Shown: piece after piece, positions 7,723-16,808 of the stretch
How positions within the stretch are numbered: position 1 is the stretch's first letter
How the letters are laid out: each line of letters starts with the position of its first letter
Assembly: GCA_028278625.1 (NCBI GenBank)
Contig: JANQDY010000058.1
Span: forward strand, 1-43,651
Length of the DNA stretch: 43,651 bases
Direction: 5' to 3'
Origin: Thermodesulfobacteriota bacterium
GTDB taxonomy: Bacteria > Desulfobacterota > DSM-4660 > Desulfatiglandales > Desulfatiglandaceae
Translations under genes and position numbers: made by a program
The notes under the pieces: generated by a model
The model's input: the letters and a program-made list of their open reading frames with translations, nothing else
The model's database searches: none
Told to the model about the DNA's origin: nothing

Positions 7723-9468
7723 ATGAACCTCAAGGGAAACATCCTGGAAAAGCCGGTTAGCGCTCTATCGCGCCGCTCTGTTGCTGTTTTTCTGATGCTG
7801 ATCCTTTTTCTTTTTTCGGGCCTTTCAACCGGCGTCGCCCGCAGCGAGACCATGATAACCATCGGACTCCCGGAAGGGCCCAAGACGCTCAATATTTGGA
7901 GTGCCACCGATGTATGGTCCAACCGGGTTCTGAAACAATTGCTTCAGCCGCTTTATATCAGGGAGCCCAAGAATTTGAAACTCATTCCTTGGCTGGCGGC
8001 TGAAGACCCGATTTATGACCCCGCCACCTTAAGCTATACCGTCAAGCTGAGAAATGCAAAATGGTCTGACGGTACTCCGTTGACTTCCCAGGATGTGGCA
8101 TTTACCGGCCGCACCATCAAATCATTTCGAGTCCCCAGGTTTATCAACAACTGGGATTTCATCGAAAAAATCGAAACCCCTGGTAAGCGCACCGTTCGTT
8201 TTTTCTTAAAGGAGCCCAAAGCGCTCTTTCTTTCAAGAACCCTTACCACTCCCATTGTGCAGAAAAAAGAATGGGCATCCGTTACCGCCATTGCCAAAGG
8301 AGCGTCGGACCCCCTTTCCGCATTGCTTTCCCAAAAGGTCGTCCAACCGGTTTCAAGCGGCCCCTTCCTTTTCGAGACTTGGGAAAAGGGAAAGTATCTC
8401 TCCCTTAAGAAGAATCCTCATTTCTTCGGTACCGGAAAAGAGATGTCAGGTATCACATTGGGGCCGTATATTGACGGTGTCAGGTTCAAGCTGATGAGTA
8501 ACAACGATGCCGCCGTGCTGGGCCTCTTTACCGGCAGCATCGATATGTACTGGTGGGGACTGGAAGAGAACTATATCCAGGATCTCGATTCCCAGAAACA
8601 GATAGAGGTGTTCATCAACCCCAAAAGCGCCCTTTACTACATGGCCTTTAATGTGAGGAAAAAACCCTTTAATGACCTGTATTTGAGAAAAGCGGTTGCC
8701 CTTTCCATCGATAAGACCTTTATCCTCAAACGAATAGTCCAGGGTTACGCCGTATTGGCCAACTCCATCATTCCCTCGGACAACACTCTCTGGTATGATC
8801 CCAATGTGCCCACTTACGGGCCTACCTTTTCACGGGAAAAGCGGATCCTGAGCGCCTACAAACTCCTCCGCGAGTCGGGTTACACGTGGGATCTGCCGCC
8901 CGTGGGGCCGGAAGGGAAAGTGGTGAAGGGACGGGGCATTCGCGATCCCGATGGAAACGCCATGGAGGTCTTCACCATTTTAACCCCACCCGCCCAGTAC
9001 GATCCCAAGCGGGCCATGGTCGGGAACATGATTGGACAGTGGCTCGAGATGCTGGGAATGCCGGTAACCGTAAAGACTCTCCCCCTTCCACTTCTCATCA
9101 AAAAGGTGAAGGCCGAACATGCCTTTGACTGCGCCGTGCTCGGTTACGGAAATCTCTCCCTGGACCCCGACTACTTGCGCAATTTTTTCATATCCAAGAA
9201 CATCAGACCCAATGGTTGGAATACCAGCGGCTACAGCAACAAGGAATTTGACCGGGTGGCAAATGCCAGTGCCGATGCCCTTGATGTAAAGGAACGGCGG
9301 CGGCTGATCTGGCAGATGCAGAACATCATCATGAATGATCTGCCGTGGATACCTCTGTACAGTCCCAAGGTGGTGGAAGGCGCCCGTATTGACCGTTTCA
9401 CGGGATGGGTACGGATGCTGGGCGGCATTGGGAACCGTTGGTCCTTCTGCTCCCTCAAGCCCAAGTAG
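7723..9468 (+). CDS. ABC transporter substrate-binding protein, family 5 (peptide/nickel type)
   Basis: The 581-residue product has a signal peptide (RRSVAVFLMLILFLFSGLST, cleavage probably near VARSE). The family 5 extracellular solute-binding fold follows: KTLNIWSATDVW, LSYTVKLRNAKWSDGTPLTSQDV, then LYYMAFNVRKKPFNDLYLRKAVALSIDK, and a C-terminal INDLPWIPLYSP-like segment. Relatives (DppA, OppA, NikA) bind di- or oligopeptides or metal chelates in the periplasm. No permease or ATPase genes lie next to it, so it is an orphan and its ligand cannot be inferred from context. CGGAG precedes the ATG. The next gene begins 20 bases after its stop, so the two are probably cotranscribed. Confidence 0.88.
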   Translation: MNLKGNILEKPVSALSRRSVAVFLMLILFLFSGLSTGVARSETMITIGLPEGPKTLNIWSATDVWSNRVLKQLLQPLYIREPKNLKLIPWLAAEDPIYDPATLSYTVKLRNAKWSDGTPLTSQDVAFTGRTIKSFRVPRFINNWDFIEKIETPGKRTVRFFLKEPKALFLSRTLTTPIVQKKEWASVTAIAKGASDPLSALLSQKVVQPVSSGPFLFETWEKGKYLSLKKNPHFFGTGKEMSGITLGPYIDGVRFKLMSNNDAAVLGLFTGSIDMYWWGLEENYIQDLDSQKQIEVFINPKSALYYMAFNVRKKPFNDLYLRKAVALSIDKTFILKRIVQGYAVLANSIIPSDNTLWYDPNVPTYGPTFSREKRILSAYKLLRESGYTWDLPPVGPEGKVVKGRGIRDPDGNAMEVFTILTPPAQYDPKRAMVGNMIGQWLEMLGMPVTVKTLPLPLLIKKVKAEHAFDCAVLGYGNLSLDPDYLRNFFISKNIRPNGWNTSGYSNKEFDRVANASADALDVKERRRLIWQMQNIIMNDLPWIPLYSPKVVEGARIDRFTGWVRMLGGIGNRWSFCSLKPK

Positions 9469-9488
9469 AATTATCCGGGTACGTTGAA

Positions 9489-10856
9489 ATGGATTTTTTC
9501 TTTAATCCCAAAGGTGTTGCCGTTCTGGGTGCCACTCCCAAGGAGAAACGGGGTGGTTTTTCCATTTTGAAAAACCTCATTTCCGGCTTTCTAGGCAACA
9601 TATATCCGGTAAATCCCCGATATTCGGAAATTGGCGGTCTTCCATGTTTTGCCACCATCGACCAGGTGCCCGATCCGGTGGACATGGCCATCGGCTTCGT
9701 GCCGGCGGCCATAACGCCGGACATGGTTCTGGCATGTGCGGAGCGAGGCTTGAAAGGGGTCATCATTGAGTCCGCCGGTTTCGCCGAAACCGGTGAAAAA
9801 GGGAAACGCCTTCAAAACCGACTGGCTGACATCTCCCGACAAACGGGCATCCGCATCTGGGGGCCCAACTGCATGGGCCTGGTGGATGCGGTCCACAGAC
9901 GGGTTTTTTCCTTTGTTTCACCGAGCATATGGGACCAAGGGCTTTTGCCGGGAAACATCTCCCTCATCGTGCAAAGCGGCATGCTCTCGGCCGGATTTCT
10001 CATTGATTCCATGACCCGTGACAAATTGGGCGTGAGCAAGGTATGCTCCATCGGCAACAAGGTGGACGTCAATGAATGTGACATTCTGGCATACCTTCTG
10101 AAAGATCCCGATACCGAGGTGGTGGGCCTTTATCTGGAGTCCATTGAAGACGGGAGGCGGTTTTTGGAAATCTGCCGGAATGCGGAAAAACCGATCGTGC
10201 TCCTGCAGGGCGGTAAAACCGATAACGGTTCCCGGGCCGCCATGAGCCACACGGCCAGTATGGCAGGAAACAGCGCCATCATCAGAGGCGCCATGCGACA
10301 GGCCGGTGTTCATCAGGCAGACGATTTTAAGCAGATGATGGATCTTGGCAGAACCCTGGCACTTTATCCCCAAAAGGACCATGGTGCCCGGGGCCGGATC
10401 GCCATCGCCACTTTCAGCGGCGGTGCCGGTATCGTCTCAAGCGATTTTCTGGACCGGATCGGGCTACCCCTGGCCCGACTCTCCTCAAAGACTCTCGAAT
10501 CCATTGGATCTGTTTTTCCCGAATGGATGCCCGTGAACAACCCGGTTGATCTTTGGCCCGCCGTAGAGCGTGTCGGTGTTGATGAAGCATACGGTAAAGC
10601 CATCGCGGCCTTGTGCCATGATCCTGGGGTCGATGCGGTTTTTGCCCACGCTTTTGCAGGCGGACTGATATGGCATCTCAACCTCCAACCGATCGTTCAG
10701 CAAGCCAGAGCCGCGGGAAAACCGATCCTGTTCTGGCTGATCGGCAGCGACGGGGCTGCCCGGGATTTTGAAAAACAAGCCCGTGATCTCAAGGTCCCGG
10801 TATTCAGGGAACTGTCAAGGGCCGCGGAGTGTTTGGCCGCAATCTTCCTGAAGTAG
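9489..10856 (+). CDS. NDP-forming acyl-CoA synthetase, alpha (CoA-binding) subunit
   Basis: This 455-residue protein matches the alpha part of ADP-forming acetyl/acyl-CoA synthetases. An N-terminal CoA-binding Rossmann domain (FNPKGVAVLGATPKEKRGG, later LGNIYPVNPRY) is followed by the succinyl-CoA-ligase-like flavodoxin domains (IRIWGPNCMGL, SLIVQSGMLSAG). MSHTASMAGN lies at the position of the phospho-histidine SHTGSLAG segment. These enzymes interconvert acyl-CoA plus ADP and phosphate with acid plus CoA and ATP. The ATP-grasp beta subunit is neither fused nor adjacent, so it must be encoded elsewhere or this copy does something else. The ATG at 9489 fits the family N-terminus; the frame is open upstream but overlaps the preceding gene. 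Confidence 0.85.
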   Translation: MDFFFNPKGVAVLGATPKEKRGGFSILKNLISGFLGNIYPVNPRYSEIGGLPCFATIDQVPDPVDMAIGFVPAAITPDMVLACAERGLKGVIIESAGFAETGEKGKRLQNRLADISRQTGIRIWGPNCMGLVDAVHRRVFSFVSPSIWDQGLLPGNISLIVQSGMLSAGFLIDSMTRDKLGVSKVCSIGNKVDVNECDILAYLLKDPDTEVVGLYLESIEDGRRFLEICRNAEKPIVLLQGGKTDNGSRAAMSHTASMAGNSAIIRGAMRQAGVHQADDFKQMMDLGRTLALYPQKDHGARGRIAIATFSGGAGIVSSDFLDRIGLPLARLSSKTLESIGSVFPEWMPVNNPVDLWPAVERVGVDEAYGKAIAALCHDPGVDAVFAHAFAGGLIWHLNLQPIVQQARAAGKPILFWLIGSDGAARDFEKQARDLKVPVFRELSRAAECLAAIFLK

Positions 10857-10882
10857 TATCCTTTGCATGACAAACGGCGGAA

Positions 10883-11014
10883 ATGGCAAAAAACAGATCC
10901 CCCATGACCCAGGCCATCCGGATGCTTAAAAAAAGCGGCGTCCCCTATACCCTCCACGCCTACAAATATGAGGAAAAGGGAGGAGCGCCGATTCCGGTGA
11001 ATGTGGCCATATGA
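10883..11014 (+). pseudogene. Truncated ybaK-type Cys-tRNA(Pro) deacylase remnant
   Basis: A 43-codon frame encodes MAKNRSPMTQAIRMLKKSG, VPYTLHAYKYEEKGGAP and then IPVNVAI before TGA. This matches the first helix and strand of YbaK/EbsC deacylases (TPAIRxLKKxxVxYxxHxYxYEExGG). Intact family members have about 155-165 residues; the remaining three quarters, including the active-site Lys, are missing. It directly follows the acyl-CoA synthetase gene. It is probably a deletion remnant, though expression as a micropeptide cannot be ruled out. Confidence 0.65.
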
Positions 11015-11017
11015 TCC

Positions 11018-11046
11018 TTGACAACCTATCCCATATCCGCTATTCC
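11018..11046 (+). promoter_or_regulatory. Possible promoter for ahbB-hemL
   Basis: TTGACA at 11018-11023 begins three bases after the ybaK remnant's stop. A weak -10 (TATTCC, 11041-11046) follows after 17 bases. It is about 90 bases upstream of the ahbB-like start. The -35 is perfect and the -10 poor. Confidence 0.3.
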
Positions 11047-11135
11047 AACTGAAAAATTTTTTGAAACGGCCTGGTATCTTTCTGTTGTAAACAGGTAAGG
11101 ACGGGTCAGGGTACAGGCATATGGAATAATTCAAG

Positions 11136-11603
11136 ATGCTGGATGAGATAGATAAAAAAATCATCGGTCAGATTCAAAAGGACCTCCCCGTTCATCCCCG
11201 GCCCTTTGCCTTGATGGCCGAAAAGATCGGTATTACCGAAAATGCCTTTATTGAAAGGGTCAGGCATCTCAAGGAGAACGGCGTGATTCGGCGTTTTGGC
11301 GCCACATTACGTCATCAGGAGGCGGGATTTCGGGCAAACGCCATGATCGCATGGAAATCGCCCGAACATACCATCAGTGAAACGGGAAAAAGGCTTGCAC
11401 GGTTTAGAGAGGTTTCCCATTGCTATCACAGGGTGCCCAAAGCAGACTGGCCCTACAATCTCTATACCATGGTCCATGGCGGAAGCCGCGATGAATGCCG
11501 CGAAATCGCCCGCCGGATGTCGCTTGACACGGGACTCACCGACTATGCGGTTCTGTTCAGCAAGAAGGAATTCAAAAAAACCAGCATGGAGTATTTCACA
11601 TGA
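11136..11603 (+). CDS. ahbB: Siroheme decarboxylase subunit, AhbB type (Lrp/AsnC family)
   Basis: This 155-residue protein has an N-terminal Lrp/AsnC-like helix-turn-helix region (residues 1-50) and the strongly conserved siroheme decarboxylase segment [19 protein letters not shown] (52-70). CYHR (96-99) and [11 protein letters not shown] (105-115) follow. AhbA and AhbB together decarboxylate siroheme to 12,18-didecarboxysiroheme in the alternative heme pathway of sulfate reducers and archaea. RRFGA and RHQ with the [11 protein letters not shown] block favour the AhbB side; no AhbA is adjacent. The stop overlaps the hemL start (ATGA), so both tetrapyrrole genes are coupled. Confidence 0.85.
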   Translation: MLDEIDKKIIGQIQKDLPVHPRPFALMAEKIGITENAFIERVRHLKENGVIRRFGATLRHQEAGFRANAMIAWKSPEHTISETGKRLARFREVSHCYHRVPKADWPYNLYTMVHGGSRDECREIARRMSLDTGLTDYAVLFSKKEFKKTSMEYFT

Positions 11604-12892
11604 AAGAAAAATCCCTATCTCTGTTTGAAAAAGCAAAAGCAATCATCCCCGGCGGCGTCAACAGCCCGGTGCGGGCCGGAAAGTCCGTGGGAATGGACCC
11701 GCTCTTCATCGCCAAGGCCAAAGGCGCCATGATTCAGGACGTGGATGGCAATGAATATATCGACTATGTGGCATCATGGGGTCCCATGATTTTGGGTCAT
11801 GCCCACCCCGAAGTGTTGACGGCCGTGATGGAAAGCGCCGAGAAAGGTACCAGCTACGGTGCGCCCACGGAAGTTGAGGTGGAGATGGCGGAGACCATCA
11901 CCCAGATGGTCCCTTCCGTAGAAACGGTTCGCATGGTAAACTCCGGAACCGAGGCCACCATGAGCGCCATTCGGCTGGCAAGAGGATTTACGGGCCGCGA
12001 CAAAATTATAAAATTTGACGGCTGCTACCACGGCCATGCGGACAGCCTTCTGGTTTCCGCCGGCTCCGGCATCGCCACCCTGGGCATCCCTGGAAGCCCT
12101 GGTGTGCCCAATGATATTGCGAAACATACCATTTCTCTCCCCTACAACGATCTGGACGGCGTTTTAAAGGCATTTGAACGGTTCGGCGACGACATCGCCT
12201 GTGTTATTCTGGAGCCGGTGCCCGGAAACATGGGCGTCATCATTCCTGACGGGTCTTTTCTTAAAGGAATAAGAGATGTCACAAAAGAGCGTGGGGCACT
12301 CCTCATTTTTGACGAAGTGATCACCGGTTTCAGGCTGGCTCCCGGCGGTGCTCAGAAAGTGCTGGGCATTACTCCCGATCTTACCTGTTTCGGGAAGATC
12401 ATCGGTGGCGGCCTTCCGGTGGGCGCCTATGGCGGGAGGGCCGACATCATGGGCCGCATCGCCCCTGACGGAGATGTTTATCAGGCAGGGACCCTGTCCG
12501 GAAATCCTTTGGCCATGGCGGCAGGTCTTGCGACCCTCAATGTTCTCAACAGGGAAAACCCCTATGCCGACCTGGATAAAAAATGCGAAACCCTCTTTGG
12601 GGGGCTTGAAAGGGCGGCGCAGCAGGCCGGGATACCCGTATCCGTCAATCGAATAGGTTCCATGGGGTGCCTCTTTTTCACCGCTCACACCGTCACCGAT
12701 TTCGTCTCGGCCCAAACGGGGAATTCGAATATCTTCAAACGGTATTATCAGGAGATGTTGAAAAGCGGCGTATATCTGGCCCCATCTCCTTTTGAGACCA
12801 CCTTTGTCTCCATGGCCCATACGGACGAAATGATTTCACAAACCGTTTTACGGGCCGAAAAGGCATTTCAAACGATCGCACGGAATTTGTAG
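11600..12892 (+). CDS. hemL: Glutamate-1-semialdehyde 2,1-aminomutase
   Basis: This 430-residue PLP enzyme converts glutamate-1-semialdehyde to 5-aminolevulinate in the C5 route of tetrapyrrole synthesis. Visible landmarks are [12 protein letters not shown] near the N-terminus, [17 protein letters not shown] (112-128), [10 protein letters not shown] (139-148), [10 protein letters not shown] (236-245) and the Schiff-base lysine Lys266 in [17 protein letters not shown]. Length and motifs are normal. It overlaps the ahbB stop by four bases, tying aminolevulinate supply to siroheme-based heme synthesis in one transcript. GGAG lies about eight bases before the ATG. Confidence 0.96.
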   Translation: MKEKSLSLFEKAKAIIPGGVNSPVRAGKSVGMDPLFIAKAKGAMIQDVDGNEYIDYVASWGPMILGHAHPEVLTAVMESAEKGTSYGAPTEVEVEMAETITQMVPSVETVRMVNSGTEATMSAIRLARGFTGRDKIIKFDGCYHGHADSLLVSAGSGIATLGIPGSPGVPNDIAKHTISLPYNDLDGVLKAFERFGDDIACVILEPVPGNMGVIIPDGSFLKGIRDVTKERGALLIFDEVITGFRLAPGGAQKVLGITPDLTCFGKIIGGGLPVGAYGGRADIMGRIAPDGDVYQAGTLSGNPLAMAAGLATLNVLNRENPYADLDKKCETLFGGLERAAQQAGIPVSVNRIGSMGCLFFTAHTVTDFVSAQTGNSNIFKRYYQEMLKSGVYLAPSPFETTFVSMAHTDEMISQTVLRAEKAFQTIARNL

Positions 12893-12954
12893 AAGGACGA
12901 TCTTTACCATCATGTGAATTTGTTCGAGGGTTTTTTTCAGAAAGGATTTAGTTT

Positions 12955-13356
12955 ATGTCAGAGCCCAAAAAAAACCGTATCAACCTCGATTTTTCAAAAG
13001 GAGACGGATTACTGCCCGCCATATGTCAGGATGCGGCATCCGGAAAAGTACTAATGATGGCCTATATCAACCAGGCCGCCTGGGAAAAAACCCTTGAAAC
13101 CGGCGAAGCCCATTACTTTAGCCGCTCGAGACAGGAGATCTGGCATAAGGGCGGCACCAGCGGGCATGTGCAGCGGATCAAGGAAATTTATGCCGACTGC
13201 GATGACGATACGGTGTTATATTGTGTGGAACAGATCGGCGGAGCCGCCTGCCATACGGGCCATGAAACCTGTTTCCATAAAAAAATTGACAATGACGGCA
13301 GCGTGACGGTTGTCGGCGAAAAAGTATTTGACCCCAAGAAGGTATATAAAGAATGA
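12955..13356 (+). CDS. hisI: Phosphoribosyl-AMP cyclohydrolase
   Basis: This 133-residue single-domain enzyme opens the purine ring of PR-AMP in histidine synthesis. Metal-binding residues are visible in [10 protein letters not shown] (Asp81, Asp83, Asp85 with Cys82) and in [14 protein letters not shown] (Cys99, Cys106). There is no fused HisE pyrophosphohydrolase domain. AAAGGA at 12941-12946 precedes the ATG. The stop overlaps the hisG ATG (ATGA), so two pathway enzymes are coupled; the remaining his genes are not in this window. Confidence 0.96.
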   Translation: MSEPKKNRINLDFSKGDGLLPAICQDAASGKVLMMAYINQAAWEKTLETGEAHYFSRSRQEIWHKGGTSGHVQRIKEIYADCDDDTVLYCVEQIGGAACHTGHETCFHKKIDNDGSVTVVGEKVFDPKKVYKE

Positions 13357-14225
13357 GCACATTGAAATTCGGCATTCCCAAGGGAAGCCTTCAGAAGGCC
13401 ACCATCGGCCTATTTGAGAAATCCGGCTGGAAAATAACCGTAAACAGCCGCAGCTATTTTCCCGACATCAACGACCCGGAAATTGAATGCGCCATTTGTC
13501 GTGCGCAGGAAATGTCCCGCTACGTGGAAAACGGAACCCTGGACGCGGGGCTGACCGGCAAAGACTGGATTGAAGAAAACGAATCCCAAGTGGTGACCGT
13601 GGATGACCTGGTTTACTCCAAAGTCAGCCAGAATCCGGCCCGATGGGTCCTGGCCGTGCCGGCGGGCTCCCCCATCAAGACCCTTCAGGACCTTGAGGGA
13701 AAGCGGATTGCCACGGAACTGGTCAATTTCACGCGAAAATTCTTCGAAAAGAAGAAGATCGATGTCAAGGTCTCTTTTTCATGGGGCGCCACCGAAGCAA
13801 AGGTGGTTTCGGGGCTGGCGGATGCCATTGTTGAAGTGACCGAAACCGGCAGCACCATTCGGGCCCACGGTCTAACGATTATTCATGAGCTCATGGAGAC
13901 CAATACCCAGTTGATCGCCAATCGTAAGGCCTATCAGAATGAGTGGAAAAAGCACAAGATTTCCCAGATTGTTCTGCTGCTCAAAGGGGCGCTGCGGGCT
14001 GAAAACATGGTGGCGCTAAAAATGAACGTGCGAAGACGAAATCTGGAAGGCGTCATTGAAATTCTCCCCAGCTTAAATGCGCCCACCGTATCCGGCCTCC
14101 ACAGCTCGGACTGGATTGCCGTTGAAACCGTTGTGGATGCCCATTTGGTAAGAGACCTGATTCCCCGCTTGATGCACGCGGGCGCTCAGGGTATTATTGA
14201 GTACGCCTTAAACAAGGTTATCTGA
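13353..14225 (+). CDS. hisG: ATP phosphoribosyltransferase, long form
   Basis: This 290-residue protein catalyses the first step of histidine synthesis, joining ATP and PRPP. It has the usual start [11 protein letters not shown] and the PRPP-binding region [20 protein letters not shown] (about 155-173). Its C-terminal extension of some 75 residues (from about 213) is typical of the long HisG, which is hexameric and feedback-inhibited by histidine through this PII-like domain, unlike the short HisG that needs HisZ. It starts inside the last codons of hisI. Confidence 0.95.
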   Translation: MSTLKFGIPKGSLQKATIGLFEKSGWKITVNSRSYFPDINDPEIECAICRAQEMSRYVENGTLDAGLTGKDWIEENESQVVTVDDLVYSKVSQNPARWVLAVPAGSPIKTLQDLEGKRIATELVNFTRKFFEKKKIDVKVSFSWGATEAKVVSGLADAIVEVTETGSTIRAHGLTIIHELMETNTQLIANRKAYQNEWKKHKISQIVLLLKGALRAENMVALKMNVRRRNLEGVIEILPSLNAPTVSGLHSSDWIAVETVVDAHLVRDLIPRLMHAGAQGIIEYALNKVI

Positions 14226-14247
14226 AGTTGACATTGGGGATGAACCC

Positions 14248-15405
14248 ATGAACAGAATCACCGAAAGAACCAGGGAGATCCCCCCTTTTATCGTCATGGA
14301 CGTCCTTGAAAGGGCCCATGAACTGGAGAGAGAAGGGAGGAGTATTATCCATCTGGAAATCGGGGAACCGGACTTTCCCACACCCCAATGTGTCTGCGAT
14401 GCCGCCAAGGAGGCCATTTCAAAGGGCGAGACCCATTATACACACAGCCTGGGACTGCTGGAACTGCGTGAAGCCATTTGTGCCTACCACCATGAAAAAT
14501 ACGGTGTCAGCATCGATCCCAACCACATTCTGGTGACCTCCGGCACATCCCCTGCCCTTTTTATGGTCTTTTCCGCTCTCTTGGAAATGGGCGACGAGGT
14601 GATCATGACCGATCCCCACTATCCCTGTTATCCCAATTTTGCGGAATTTTTGGGCGCCAGACCCTGTCGCATAAGCGGGTATGAGGAAGATGGGTTTCAA
14701 CTGCGACCCGAAGCGGTCAAGAAGAATATCGGACCCAAAACCCGGGCCATCCTCATCAATTCCCCGGCCAATCCCACCGGGAATCTCCTCTCCGGGGATC
14801 GCATGGCGGAACTGGCGGAACTGGGTCCGCCCATCATCTCAGACGAAATCTACCATGGCCTGGTTTATGGAGAAAAGGAGCATTCCATTCTTGAATTCAC
14901 GGACAATGCCTTTGTGTTAAACGGCTTTTCCAAGATCTTTGCCATGACCGGCTGGCGTTTGGGCTATCTGATCGCGCCCCCCCAATTCATCCGGCCCATG
15001 CAGAAGGTGCAGCAGAATTTCTTCATTTCCGCCGGCAGCGTTTCCCAGTGGGCCGGCGTTGCGGCACTGAAATATGCACACGAAGATGTGGAACAAATGC
15101 GATCCGTTTATGACGAGCGGCGCAAATACATGATCAAGCGGATACGGGACCTGGGGTTTGGCGTGGCCGTTGAGCCGGCCGGTGCTTTCTATATTCTGGC
15201 CAATGCCCGTCACCTGTGCGACAGTTCCTACGACCTGGCCTTTGAAATACTGGAAAAAGCGGGCGTGGGTGTATCACCCGGTATTGACTTCGGTAAAAAC
15301 GCCGAAGGGTATATCCGTTTTTCCTATGCCAATTCCCTGGAAAGCATTCGCGAAGGGTTGAATCGCATTGAGCAGTTTTTAAAGGATCAGAAGCTCAGTT
15401 GTTAA
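14248..15405 (+). CDS. Class I PLP-dependent aminotransferase (AspC/AAT-like)
   Basis: This 385-residue fold-type I aminotransferase has IHLEIGEPDFPTPQ (34-47), THYTHSLGLLELREAI (62-77), NSPANPTGN (171-179), SDEIYHGL (198-205) and the PLP lysine Lys229 in NGFSKIFAMTGWRLGY. It starts 22 bases after hisG. It is not typical HisC in sequence, so a role in histidine synthesis is not certain; aspartate or branched-chain-type transamination is equally possible. GGGGA lies about seven bases before the ATG. It probably forms the end of the hisI-hisG transcript together with engB. Confidence 0.85.
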   Translation: MNRITERTREIPPFIVMDVLERAHELEREGRSIIHLEIGEPDFPTPQCVCDAAKEAISKGETHYTHSLGLLELREAICAYHHEKYGVSIDPNHILVTSGTSPALFMVFSALLEMGDEVIMTDPHYPCYPNFAEFLGARPCRISGYEEDGFQLRPEAVKKNIGPKTRAILINSPANPTGNLLSGDRMAELAELGPPIISDEIYHGLVYGEKEHSILEFTDNAFVLNGFSKIFAMTGWRLGYLIAPPQFIRPMQKVQQNFFISAGSVSQWAGVAALKYAHEDVEQMRSVYDERRKYMIKRIRDLGFGVAVEPAGAFYILANARHLCDSSYDLAFEILEKAGVGVSPGIDFGKNAEGYIRFSYANSLESIREGLNRIEQFLKDQKLSC

Positions 15406-15448
15406 CCAACCCGGGCCATGCCTCAAGCCTGTCAGCAGAAAAAGGACC

Positions 15449-16024
15449 ATGGACGTTGCTTTCATCAAAAGCGCTTTCAAGGAAAGCCACTATCCGCCGC
15501 CGGACAGGCCTGAGATTGCCTTTGCGGGAAAATCGAATGTGGGCAAGTCGAGTCTCATCAACACCATCACCGCCCGCAAAAAACTGGCCAGAACCAGCAG
15601 CACGCCGGGACGGACCCAGGCCATCAATTTCTTCCGGTTCGGAAAATCCCTGCTCCTGGTGGATCTGCCAGGCTACGGATTTGCCCGGGTGCCGCGCAAG
15701 GTCAGGGAATCCTGGGGGGAAATGGTGGAAACCTATCTTCGAACCCGTGAAACCTTAAAAGCCGTTGTGGTCATCCTTGATATTCGAAGGGACCTTTCAG
15801 AAGGTGATGAAAACCTCATCCACTGGCTGAACCATTATCACATCATTCCCATCATCGTATTGACCAAGGCGGACAAACTCTCCCGTCAACAGGCCATGAA
15901 ACGCCACAAACTCATGTGCAACCGCCTGCAGTCGGTCTTACCCGCAAAACCGATCATCTTTTCTTCGCACACACGGCAGGGGGTTGAGGAATTGTGGCAA
16001 AGGATCAACGAAACGGTTCCGTGA
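15449..16024 (+). CDS. engB: Ribosome biogenesis GTPase YsxC/EngB
   Basis: This 191-residue protein has the full set of small-GTPase motifs: P-loop GKSNVGKSS (27-35), the GRTQAINFF switch I region (55-62), DLPGYG (72-77) and TKAD (139-142), followed by SSHTRQG. EngB/YihA proteins act in assembly of the large ribosomal subunit and are usually essential. The start MDVAFIKSAFKESHYPPPDRPEIAF aligns with the family; the AAGGA before the ATG is unusually close (about two bases). Confidence 0.94.
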   Translation: MDVAFIKSAFKESHYPPPDRPEIAFAGKSNVGKSSLINTITARKKLARTSSTPGRTQAINFFRFGKSLLLVDLPGYGFARVPRKVRESWGEMVETYLRTRETLKAVVVILDIRRDLSEGDENLIHWLNHYHIIPIIVLTKADKLSRQQAMKRHKLMCNRLQSVLPAKPIIFSSHTRQGVEELWQRINETVP

Positions 16025-16061
16025 TTTCGCCAAGATAGACATCAGCCCTTTAAAATAGCGC

Positions 16062-16102
16062 TTGAACTCTGATTCTCTTCTAGTGTATATTTCAATTATA
16101 CA
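16062..16102 (+). promoter_or_regulatory. Promoter with overlapping inverted repeat for the antitoxin/PIN pair
   Basis: TTGAAC (16062-16067) and TATATT (16086-16091) are 18 bases apart. The inverted repeat TGTATA-N7-TATACA (16084-16102) overlaps the -10, as expected for an operator that lets the antitoxin repress its own promoter. AAGGAGAGG follows at 16107-16115. Confidence 0.55.
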
Positions 16103-16118
16103 TTTTAAGGAGAGGCTG

Positions 16119-16361
16119 ATGAAAGCAACAGTGGTTGATCTAAGATACAAGATGAATGATGTTCTTAAAGCACTTGCGAGAAACGAAAAAGTGACAGTCT
16201 TGTATCGCGGAAAAGTAAAAGGTGTCCTGGTCCCGGCAACACAGGAGCGGCATATGGGTGTTACCGAACATCCCTTCTTTGGCATGGCATCAGAAGACAC
16301 CGAGAAATCCGTCCTGGCTGAACTGGACGATTTGCGGAAAGCGCGATACGATGATCTTTGA
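16119..16361 (+). CDS. Type II antitoxin, Phd/YefM-like
   Basis: This 80-residue protein begins MKATVVDLRYKMNDVLKALA and continues EKVTVLYRGKVKGVLVP, the pattern of Phd/YefM-type antitoxins: an N-terminal DNA-binding fold with a strand-turn-strand giving the RGKxxGVLVP segment. A flexible acidic C-terminal tail that would wrap the toxin follows. The ATG at 16119 has a near-perfect ribosome site, so earlier in-frame starts are unlikely. Its last 11 bases overlap the PIN toxin gene, typical of coupled toxin-antitoxin pairs. Confidence 0.8.
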   Translation: MKATVVDLRYKMNDVLKALARNEKVTVLYRGKVKGVLVPATQERHMGVTEHPFFGMASEDTEKSVLAELDDLRKARYDDL

Positions 16362-16728
16362 TACCGATGTTTTTATCTGGGTACAGAGAGGTAACTTGAA
16401 AGCCGCTAGGTTGATGGAATTATCAGAGGAAAGGTACCTTTCCATTCAGACCTACATGGAACTTCTGCAGTGTGCAAAAGACAAAAGGCAGCACAAACAC
16501 ACAAAGGATTTCCTGACCGCTTTTAGTTTTGTGGTGCTTCCGCTAACGGAAAACATAGGACATCGGGCCGCCATTTATATTGAAGAGTACACACTTGGTT
16601 CCGGTCTCAGGTCCGGTGACGCTATCATCGCCGCAACTGCCGTGGAAACAAACTTGCCCCTTGCATCAAGCAATACAAAGCACTTTAGAATGATCAAAGA
16701 ACTGCGGTTGAAACGTTTCAAGCCATGA
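16351..16728 (+). CDS. PIN-domain toxin ribonuclease (VapC-like)
   Basis: This 125-residue PIN protein begins MIFDTDVFIW. The conserved acidic residues are Asp4, Glu37 (in YMELLQ) and Asp90 (in LRSGDAIIAATA); the segment LASSNTKHF has Asn where many VapC proteins have a fourth Asp, a common variation. PIN toxins are Mg-dependent RNases, often cutting tRNA or rRNA loops, held inactive by the partner encoded just upstream. The ATG at 16351 lies inside the antitoxin gene in another frame. Confidence 0.82.
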   Translation: MIFDTDVFIWVQRGNLKAARLMELSEERYLSIQTYMELLQCAKDKRQHKHTKDFLTAFSFVVLPLTENIGHRAAIYIEEYTLGSGLRSGDAIIAATAVETNLPLASSNTKHFRMIKELRLKRFKP

Positions 16729-16808
16729 TGGTGATAATGCTCACCCACCCCGGAGCATGTTGAATCCATCTCTTATCAGCGCGAGAGCGAAGAATCCTTC
16801 CATCCACA

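Noticed and set aside
12164..12820. Open minus-strand frame of 218 codons within hemL
   Set aside because: It is an antisense shadow of hemL, whose catalytic motifs are intact.
14248..15405. Naming the aminotransferase after hisG as HisC
   Set aside because: Its motifs fit the broad AspC-like class I group; adjacency alone does not establish histidinol-phosphate specificity.
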